NCBI GenBank assembly: GCA_024291935.2
Contig: CM044309.1
Location: 5,642,001 to 5,706,000 of the forward strand
DNA from: Okapia johnstoni
Lineage: Eukaryota > Chordata > Mammalia > Artiodactyla > Giraffidae
Length of the DNA: 64,000 nucleotides
Direction of reading: 5' to 3'
Under the pieces are notes generated by a model. That model did no database searches and had not been told where the DNA came from. It was given only the letters and a program-made list of their open reading frames with translations. How positions within the stretch are numbered: the stretch's first letter is position 1; the number at the start of each line of letters is the position of its first letter. Positions 56,588-64,000 of the stretch are shown here, one piece after another. The position numbers and the translations under genes are program-made.

Positions 56588-56687
56588 GCCTGCTCAGTGT
56601 GAAGACGGGGAGGATGAAGACTTTCCTCATGATCCATTTCCACATAATGAATAGAAAATAATCATCATACCATATAGTTAATACACT

Positions 56688-57190
56688 TCAGTTCAGTTCA
56701 TCGCTCAGTCGTGTCTGACTCTTTGCAACCCCAAGAACCGCAGCACGCCAGGCCTCCCTGTCCATCACCAACTCCCGGAGTTTACCCAAACCCATGTCCA
56801 TCGAGTCGGTGGTGACATCCAGCCATCTCATCCTCTGTCATCCCCTTCTCCTCCTGCCCCCAATCTTTCCCAGCATCAGGGTCTTTTCAACTGGAGTCAG
56901 CTCTTCCCATCAGGTGGCCAAAGTATTGGAGCTTCAGCTTCAACATCAGTCCTTCCAATGAACACCCAGGACTGATCTCCTTTAGGATGGACTGGTTGGA
57001 TCTCCTTGCAGTCCAAGGGACTCTCAAGAGTCTTCTCCAACATCACGGTTCAAAAGCATGAATTCTTCTGCACTCAGCTTTCTTTATAGTCCAACTCTCA
57101 CATCCATACATGACCTCTGGAAAAACCATAGCCTTGACTAGACGGACCTTTGTTGGCAAAGTAATGTCTCTGCTTTTTAATATGCTGTCA
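56688..57190 (-). mobile_element. BovB LINE 3' end, 5'-truncated
   Basis: About 500 bp from TCAGTTCAGTTCATCGCTCA (3' terminus, left) to TTTAATATGCTGTC. It lies 1.1 kb from the plus-strand BovB at 54559-55603, so their shared 3' halves form another inverted pair. Confidence 0.92.
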
Positions 57191-58103
57191 AGTGATATTT
57201 AACGTAATATTAATGTTCGATTTCTTAGTGTCATAACTTTGCTTTCAAATAATTACATTGCCTACAGTATGTCTCTCTCATAATTGTAGACACTATGTAT
57301 CAGATTTTCATCACAGGTGTTTTCTTTAAAAAAAAAGTAACAAAGCTTCCAATAGTATATTATGAATATGAATAGAATATGCTGTATGCCATAAAAGTTT
57401 ACAAGGATTCATTCATTAGTGTTAGGCAAGGCTACCGTGAATCAATCACGTAGATTACACTAGGCTACCATAAAGCAATCATATCACTGCTTCTTTGTTA
57501 CTGATGCATGAACCATCATACCTATAAATAAATATGAATTTTTTCACATTATCATTTCGTTTTTTAGTTTGAGTGTTACAATATGTATAATACCTATAAT
57601 ATTTTATATCATATAAGACAATATTGATGCAAATCCTGACACAATTCCTTCTGTAAACAGACACTCTAAACACAGAATCAATAAATGCAGTATCATAGTA
57701 TGAATGTATTTTCTCTTGTTTATGATTTGCTTGATAGCATTTTCTTTTCTCTATCTTACCTTATTGTAAGAATATATTATATAATCCATATGACATGCAT
57801 AATATATGTTACCAATTCTTTATGTTATCAGTAAGGCTTCCTGTCAGTGGTACACTGTTAGCAGTTAGTTTTGCAGAGGTCAAAAGTTATATGCTGTAAG
57901 AAATTTTCCTGATATAAGCGCTCATAGTTGTGTTTTTTATACACTTATATTTCCATAGGCAATATCTAGAAGTGGTGTTACTTAGCCATGGTGCAGGCAC
58001 ATTATAAATTCTGTAGTTCCACTAACACAGTATTCAAATTCTTGTTTCCCCACAGCAACATTGAATATATATTTATTTCGACTATGGTCATCTGCTGATT
58101 TTA

Positions 58104-58912
58104 AGTGATTCTTGTTATCCGTGGATTCCCTACTTGTGAACTCACCTGCTCGCTAAAATTAATTTTAAACTGCTAAATCAGTATTCACAATGCTTTCTGG
58201 ATCAGTCATAGACTTGCTCAGGGCAATGAAACTTTTGAATCATGCAATGCACACCTTCCCCACTGAGGAAATGTTGCTCAGTTCTCCTATTGCAAATAAG
58301 TGTAATTTTTGCAGTGCGTTAGTGTTGCATTTTCCATATTTTGTGCTTCTTGGTGATTTTGCCATTTAAAATGGCTCCCAAGTGTAGAGCTGTGGTGCTA
58401 TTTGGTGCTTCTAAGTGCAAGAAGGCTGTGGCATGCCTTAGGAAGACAATGTGTTACATAAGCCTCAGTCAGGCATGAGTCATAGTGTTGGCTGACTGTG
58501 AGTTCAATGTTAATGAATCAATCAACAGTATTTACTAAATGATGTGCCTTTAAAGGGCTTCCCTGGTGGCTCAGACAGTAAAGACTCTGCCTGCAATGTG
58601 AGAGACCTGGGTTCGATCCCTGGGTTGGGAAGATCCCCTGGAGGAGGGCATGGCAACCCATGTAACCTTGCCTGGAACATCCCCATGGACAGAGGAGTCT
58701 GGCAGGCTACCGTCCATTGGGTCACAGAGTTGGATATGTGCCTTTAAACAGAAATATCTATAAAACAATGTTATGTATTGATTAACTGATGAAAATGTTA
58801 TGACTAAATGTTCATGGAAATGTAACATTGTATTTCCCTGTGAAGTAATTATTGTTCAGTTTTTGTGGCAGCTTTATATAACACAAATATGATGAACAAT
58901 AAAAATCAAATG
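58104..58912 (+). mobile_element. Tigger7-like non-autonomous DNA transposon
   Basis: The left end AGTGATTCTTGTTATCCGTG and the right end GAACAATAAAAATCAAATG are imperfect inverted repeats. Between them lie GGATTCCCTACTTGTGAACT, CACCTGCTCGCTAAAATT and an ATG at 58371 that opens MAPKCRAVVLFGASKCKK, then AVACLRK. This is the start of a CENP-B-type HTH, ending after EFNVNES. Without the SINE it is about 610 bp, so it lacks the transposase nuclease domain. Confidence 0.78.
58555..58735 (+). mobile_element. Bov-tA SINE inserted in the Tigger7-like element
   Basis: GGGCTTCCCTGGTGGCTCAG to GGTCACAGAGTTGGAT. A perfect 13-bp target-site duplication, ATGTGCCTTTAAA, lies at 58542-58554 and 58736-58748. 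Confidence 0.95.
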
Positions 58913-61502
58913 TCTACCACCTTGATTTTCATTCCATTAATTATTAATGTTGAGAAACAACTTTTATACAAATATCTAATATTAGCATTTGTCTTTTTGC
59001 TATTATCTATTTATAGCTTTTGTCTATTTTCATTAGATTTTCGCTTTTTCATCAATTCATATATTTTTTCTTATATTAGTAGTACTGAAAGTTTTCCAGT
59101 TTAATATATTGAAAATATTTTCTCTAGTTCACCAACTGTTGGTTTTCTGATATTTCAACCACTTCTTTGTGTTAATATAACGAAAGCTATACATGCCACT
59201 TACGTTACGGATTCTCAGAGTTTCGTCTAACGTGTTCCAGTTTCATTTGTTTACCAGGTCCTTTGAGTTGTCTAGAATTTCCTCTCATGTAATGCAGGGA
59301 TCATTTCTGCCACCAATACTCAAGTATAGCTAATTGCTCTAATATTGTGTACTTAATAGCCCATAATTTTATCACTGATTTTAGGTGAAAATGTTTAAAA
59401 ATATACATTTTCCTGTTTCTGGACTCTTGATTATTTGATTTGTCGCTTTATTATTTGAAAAGTTATCACACTGTCTAGTTACTCTTATTTTATAGCACAG
59501 CTTTATATTTGTCAGGGGCACTTCTTCCTTATTTTTAATTTCCTATATATTTTATTTATTCTTGTGCATTATTTCTTGCAGAGCTGTTATTTTTTAATTT
59601 TTTTTAACCCTATAACTGAGTAGTTCTGTTAGTAATATTTGTATAAGAGCAGTAAACTGCATCCCATGACTAGAAATGCTGGCATAACCCTTTAGTGTGC
59701 CCACTTCCTGAGCTGGATGCATTATTTCATCAGTCACCTTCATCCGATGCCCTTGCCATAGCCTAGTAAGGCTGTGCTATTACAAAGCAAACTATTTGTT
59801 TTGTGAGAGTGAAATCAGAGCAAAAGAAATGATCTGTTTTGCTAAGTGCTGGGTAATATATATGAAGCAACTTTGCCACAAAACAGAGTTTCCCTCTACA
59901 CTTTATATAGTTTGCCAGACAGTTCATGACAGCAAACAGATCTTATCTCTTTCTTGGTTAGTGTTGGAGATATAGTGAAATCACATTTTACATTCATTGT
60001 CTTCAGAATTCTATGTAGATTTCCTTCCTTTTTTTGAAACATAGCATGGATGCAAACCTCATAGATGCAAATGTAGTCATGCCTTCAATTATGTTATGAT
60101 TAAATTATAATCATCAATATCCTCTAAATTTTTAGATGCCAATCTCTTTGTATTATGACCTGGATTATACCTGTATTATAGGCAAGCACATTTCTGAAAG
60201 TATTTCCTTGTTATATTAATAAATTTGAAATATCACATCTTCTTAAGTATCTATTTCCTAGTGGCATCTAAATATTTATGTTTGGATTTTGTTAGTTAAA
60301 CTTTTGAAAAATTAAACTGTCTTTCCATTTCTGGAACTACCTTATTTTATCCCTATGTGTTGACATATTTTGGACACATTTTTTTTGAGAAAATAGATCT
60401 CCAGAGCAAATAGAAATTGCCTAGTTATAGGTAAGCCTGTTTGTAAGCCAGATTGTTGATCTGTATTAAAAATGTAATAAATACTTTCTCTACTCACTTG
60501 CGTTGAATGAAATTTAAAATGTCTTCAGTATAGATTACTTAGGATCCTCTCAATTTTTAAAAATATTGTTCAGGCTACTTCTGCTTTCAGTTACATACAT
60601 TTCCTAAAACTATAGATATGCTTAACCTAATCCATCTTTATTTAAACCTGCCTCATCCTTTTTTTTTTTTATTATATTTCAAATGAGCCTTTCATCATTC
60701 TAAGTCTCAGAGAGGGCTATAGGGTCTATACAATTCTTCTGTCTTAGAAGTTTATATTGACCATGTCACCCACGCTCGGTACATTAAGCAGGAAACGTAT
60801 TTGGCCCAAAGGTCACCTCCTGCCTTTCTTAGTTTTCCCTGTAACTCATTGGGCTTTAACTCTATTATTAATATTCTTTTAGACCAAGAATGGCAGTAAA
60901 TCTAAAACAAACATAGATTTTACTGCTGTAACTTTCAAACCCATCTAGTCACGTATGAGGAGAAAATTACTCTCAGTGGGACACTTCCTACTTGCTAGCT
61001 TGCTATTCTTCAGTGATTAATTTTTTAATTAAATTGAGGAGAGTTTCCACCCCCCAAAGTTAAGTTAAACATCCTAAAATAAACCATTTATTTCCATGTA
61101 TTTTTTATTGTAATGGAACAAATATATCTGTTTTCTTTTCACGCTTCATTTTATTTACTTCACTGCTTTGACCTGTGATGATTCAATTAACAAGTTATTT
61201 TTTTTATTACTGGTGTTCCTTTTATGCATGCATATAAATCATGAAGATTAAATAAGTGAAGATTTTAAAGAAGCTGTCAAATATGCACTAGTCCTAAGGA
61301 TCCCTGTGTCCTAAGGCATTCTTAGCCTTGGACACAATGCATTCACGTAATATGATTTAAGGTCTTAAACACTCTTTCGATACCATTTCCAGTTTCCCCC
61401 AGTGCCTCCCTCCCACTTCTTTGATCTGTAATTTTTGTGAGGGGAATTCACTCAATGAGATGCAAAGGTATCTAGAAGAAAGGAGTGTGGAATTGGTGTT
61501 TT
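58913..61502. other. Long AT-rich stretch, no repeat or exon recognised
   Basis: 2.6 kb without young repeats. A T-run lies at 60660-60670. A 79-codon hydrophobic frame at 58865-59104 is AT-driven and starts inside the Tigger7-like element. I found no CNBD1 exon here. Confidence 0.4.
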
Positions 61503-61640
61503 ATAGCTCTGACTCTGGAACAAGCCTGCCAAGTTCCAAACTCTGGATTCACACTTACATTCTGGGCTGTCCTGAATAATTTATGAAGTCACTCTTCAGC
61601 TCTGGATGCCAAAAATTCAGTCATCTGGGAGAGGAGGAGG
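61503..61640 (+). mobile_element. MIR SINE, diverged
   Basis: TAGCTCTGACTCTGGAACAA, GTTCCAAACTCTGG, CACTTACATTCTGGGCTGTC and AAAAATTCAGTCATCTGGGA follow the MIR outline. Confidence 0.6.
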
Positions 61641-61889
61641 ATTACTCAAATGTTTAACACGTGGAAGATCCCAGTCCTGATGCATTCAGAAGGCCTTCAG
61701 AACAGGCTCCTGAAGGATCCTTGACATGCCGGCCATCATGTATTTAGTCGTCGGACAGTCTGGGGTCTGGACCAGCGGAGGTGCTCGTGGGAAACTTAAG
61801 GTGCTTTAACAGTGGTTATTTAACTTAGATGGTGAGGAAATATTTCACTGTTGTAATTGGTTCAGCTGAACGGGAGTAATCCAGAACTA

Positions 61890-62093
61890 TGAAAGTGGAA
61901 ATGAAGTCGCTCAGTCGTGTCCGACTCTTTGCGACCCCATGGACTGTAGCCCACCAGGCTCCTCCGTCCATGGAATTTTCTAGGCAAGAGTACTGGAGTG
62001 GGGTGCCATTTCCTTCTCCAGGGGATCTTCCCGACGCGGTGATTGAACCCGAGTCTCCCACATTGCGGGCAGATGCTTTACTGTCTGAGCCAC
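61890..62093 (-). mobile_element. Bov-tA SINE
   Basis: From GAAAGTGGAAATGAAGTCGC to TGTCTGAGCCACCG. Well preserved, retaining several CpGs (GTCGCTCAGTCGTGTCCGAC), so it is probably young. Confidence 0.92.
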
Positions 62094-62969
62094 CGATATT
62101 CAATTATTTACATCAAGTCTTTTCCAGAAAGATTTCTCTAAGGACGAGAGCAATGAATAAAAGGAAAGAATAAAAGAAAAGTAACCGTACCAATTTGAAG
62201 GTGAAAAACAACCAGAACCCTTACACATTTCCCCCTTCACAGATTAGCGATCGGTGGTCAATGCACTGGCAATGTTGCTTTGTGTAGCTTGTCCTGTTGC
62301 AAGATATTCATCACACCTTACCTTCCTTTGTCCCTACCCGGAGTTCTTCTCCAGGACTCAGCAGAGATTTTATGAGCTACCAGTTCCTCTTCCACTATAA
62401 CTGTTTTTCTGTTTAAGATAGCCAGACTTAATTTCTCTAGTTTACAACTGAGAATGTTGTTAAATAATCTGGTACCAGTACTGGATTACTGGCAGTGACA
62501 TAACCCCAACATGTAAATCGATTTGCTGAAGGACTCTATTATTCTCAGCAGAAAATTGAAATTTTGTTGACATGCTTGGTTAGATTATGGTTTGTTGTAC
62601 ATTTGGAATAAGAGCAATATCTTCAAGAGTTTGTTAGGAAAATATCAGGACGTTGCAACACGCTGATTAATTATTATGGCCATCATATATATTTTCCCCA
62701 AAAGAGACAAGTTTAGGCCTCTCTGGACACAAGGAATAAAGAAAGACAGTTTTTTAAATAAACATTTTCTCCCTGGTGAGGGAAAGTTGATATCCAAATT
62801 GATATCAGGATTTCAATTGCTGATAACTGAATTCTTTGCATTGCTGGAAAATACACTGTAATCCAAATTTAAGGTCTGATAACTGACAGAAAGATAGAAT
62901 TCTTAGAAGATAAGATTACTTACAATATAAGTCTGAACTCTTAGCCCTCTTTTAAAATACCTCTGGTTA
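62094..62969. other. Unassigned sequence
   Basis: Nothing recognised. A more balanced-composition patch lies at 62220-62400. Confidence 0.4.
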
Positions 62970-63112
62970 ACCCCGTGATTTCAACTTTGGCTGCACATGG
63001 CTTTTTAAAAAATAATGATGCTTTGTTTCCAGCCCTGCAATTCTTATTTAATTAATTTTTCTTAGAAAGTATTATGAGCATTGGTTTTTTAAAAGATTCC
63101 CTAGGTAATTCT
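62970..63112 (+). mobile_element. MER5-type hAT MITE
   Basis: GGTTAACCCCGTGATTTCAA, CTTTGGCTGCACATGG, TAATGATGCTTTGTTTCCAG and AAAAGATTCCCTAGGTAATT match the MER5A/B outline over its length, with the expected symmetrical ends. Confidence 0.65.
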
Positions 63113-63419
63113 TGAAGAACAATTCTTTCTTATTGAAGAAATCTCTGGAACGTAGCCTGGAGGACAGAATCGTATAGGTTTTGGTTTATCTTGGTTTGAA
63201 ACTATGAATTTGTGAACTAGAGGGTACTTAGTACACAAAGGCTTGCGGTGAGGAAACAGAAAGTCCTACCTACAAAAACTGCCTAAGTATCATCTTTAGG
63301 CATGGTTCCTAGCCAACTGGATAAAACTGAAATCAGGATATTAGAGGCCTCCTGAGGTTTTAAAGAAAATCATATTAACAGGAAACAAGGCTTTAATATC
63401 CTATATTCTTATTCTTCTC
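63113..63419. other. Unassigned sequence
   Basis: No exon or repeat recognised. Confidence 0.4.
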
Positions 63420-63530
63420 ACAGTTAAATGAAATAGTTTGTTCATTACCTAGAACAGCGCCTCACACCAGGCAGGCACTCACTGAAGGGGGGTATTGTTT
63501 TTGATGATGATTATCACTATTATCATTATT
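63420..63530 (+). mobile_element. MIR/L2 3' end
   Basis: CAGTTAAATGAAATAGTTTG, TACCTAGAACAGCGCC, CAGGCAGGCACTCACTGAA and GATTATCACTATTATCATTA fit the 3' end shared by MIR and L2. Confidence 0.6.
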
Positions 63531-63684
63531 GTCTTCACTCCTCCTCCTCCTCCTGCTATTGAGACTAAAGGAGGGAGTGTTTGCTGAGTAAACCCAGTGA
63601 CTATCTCAACCACAGTGTTAAAGTGTGCTTTTTATTGCTGCGGCACACAAGGTTTGTGTTTTCACAGCTCCTTGGGATCCCTGG

Positions 63685-63895
63685 GCCTAGTCACTCGGTT
63701 GTGTCCGACTCTCTGTGACCCCATGGACTGTAGCCCGCCAGGCTCCTCCGTCCATGGGATTCCCCAGGCAAGGATACTGGAGTGCATTGTCGTTTCCTCC
63801 TCCAGGGGAACTTCCCAACTCAGGGACCGAAACCCAGTCTCCTTTATCGCTTACGTTGTAGGTAGATTCTTTACCGCTGAGCCACTGGGGAAGCA
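63685..63895 (-). mobile_element. Bov-tA SINE
   Basis: From GGGCCTAGTCACTCGGTTGT to GCTGAGCCACTGGGGAAGC, full length with a small duplication near TTACGTTGTAGG. Confidence 0.92.
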
Positions 63896-64000
63896 CAGAT
63901 GGTTTATGATTGCAGACCAGATTACTGGTGTTCTTAATCTTTGATTTTGTGAGAGACATGAATGAGTCAACAACTGCATGGTTTATGTTCTGAAACAGTA

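Larger units (their letters stand above)
53818..56654 (+). pseudogene. Tigger transposase remnant (CENP-B HTH plus DDE), split by BovB
   Basis: Part 1 (53818-54558) shows KRYGITRKNGIA, IEVCN and KINESS-type HTH pieces, then, across frames, KAGEFNTSKG, KITGEEAYADREAIDEFPG and KKIIEEKGYLSEQVFNAG. Part 2 (55604-56654) resumes with NEKAW, DQRVIRTFTMDCQLYG, VWKDYTTGDAITVIEK and, at the C-terminus, AQCEDGEDEDFPHDPFPHNE before a stop. The DDE nuclease signature is broken; the expected LxDNAPGHP box around 55715-55745 is unrecognisable. Many stops and frameshifts confirm a fossil. A 43-bp SINE scrap sits at 56545-56587. Confidence 0.78.
53191..57900 (+). mobile_element. Tigger (Zombi/Tigger4-like, pogo group) DNA transposon, nearly full length, nested insertions
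   Basis: The left terminus AGTTAACCCTTGAACAACAT, then GAGTTTGAACTGTGTAGG, is a Tigger-type inverted terminal repeat. The 5' region (GTCATGAATGCACAAAATAT, TCTATTTTATCATTTATTAC), transposase remnants, and the 3' region (GTTAGGCAAGGCTACCGTGA, CATTTTCTTTTCTCTATCTT, TCAGTAAGGCTTCC, GGTCAAAAGTTATATG) appear in order. The right inverted repeat is missing. Without the two BovB and one SINE insertions it would be about 3.1 kb, close to a complete element. The precise family name is from memory. Confidence 0.8.

Noticed and set aside
1..64000. CRISPR arrays, bacterial operons, toxin genes, active viral genes, or independent tRNA/rRNA genes
   Set aside because: None found. tRNA-like boxes occur only inside Bov-tA/CHR/MIR SINEs, and the only tandem array (74 bp) has no spacer structure.

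Overview
The window is nuclear DNA of a ruminant, most likely a bovid. It is full of repeats known only or mainly from that lineage: Bov-tA and Bov-A2 SINEs, BovB (RTE-type) LINEs and artiodactyl L1 3' ends. Older mammalian repeats (MIR, L2, old L1M, MER5, Tigger, MaLR-like LTRs) lie under them. It is AT-rich, low in CpG and has no bacterial-type operons. The species cannot be fixed from the sequence alone.

The only real protein-coding gene I can support is CNBD1 (cyclic nucleotide-binding domain containing 1), on the + strand. It is represented by two consecutive coding exons, at 27807-27916 and 30479-30629, joined in frame by a 2.56-kb intron. Together they encode 86 complete codons, including the first strands and the phosphate-binding-cassette region of the cyclic-nucleotide-binding fold. 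I found no other CNBD1 exon, so everything to the left (27.8 kb) and right (33.4 kb) appears to be intron. That fits the very large introns of the human gene.

Layout: 0-10 kb holds a mariner fossil split by a Bov-A2 SINE, a Bov-tA split by a 2.2-kb L1, a Tigger fossil, and a head-to-head pair of BovB copies. 10-20 kb has old L1 3' ends, an 80-bp mariner-type MITE, BovB, MIR and a long ancient antisense L1. 20-27 kb is quieter, with SINEs, a 68-bp tandem duplication, short dinucleotide repeats and an L2. 27-31 kb is the CNBD1 exon region, with a nearly homogeneous 74-bp minisatellite and a 69-bp L1 stub just upstream of the first exon and a rearranged BovB inside the intron. 31-47 kb has L1, LTR-like, MER5, L2 and old L1 fossils and a CHR-type SINE beside an unexplained CpG-bearing block. 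47-52 kb has two substantial BovB copies, one with an intact 321-codon reading frame. 53-59 kb contains a large Tigger (Zombi/Tigger4-like) transposon fossil interrupted by BovB and SINE insertions, followed by a small Tigger7-like element. 59-64 kb is mostly quiet, with MIR, MER5 and Bov-tA copies.

All other long reading frames are retroelement or transposon remnants, or chimeras across repeat boundaries. I saw no CRISPR array, no tRNA or rRNA gene outside tRNA-derived SINEs, and no convincing undescribed multi-gene system. The best leads are the minisatellite, the BovB inverted repeat, the nested Tigger locus, the CpG block at 46.2-46.66 kb and the missing phosphate-binding arginine in CNBD1.
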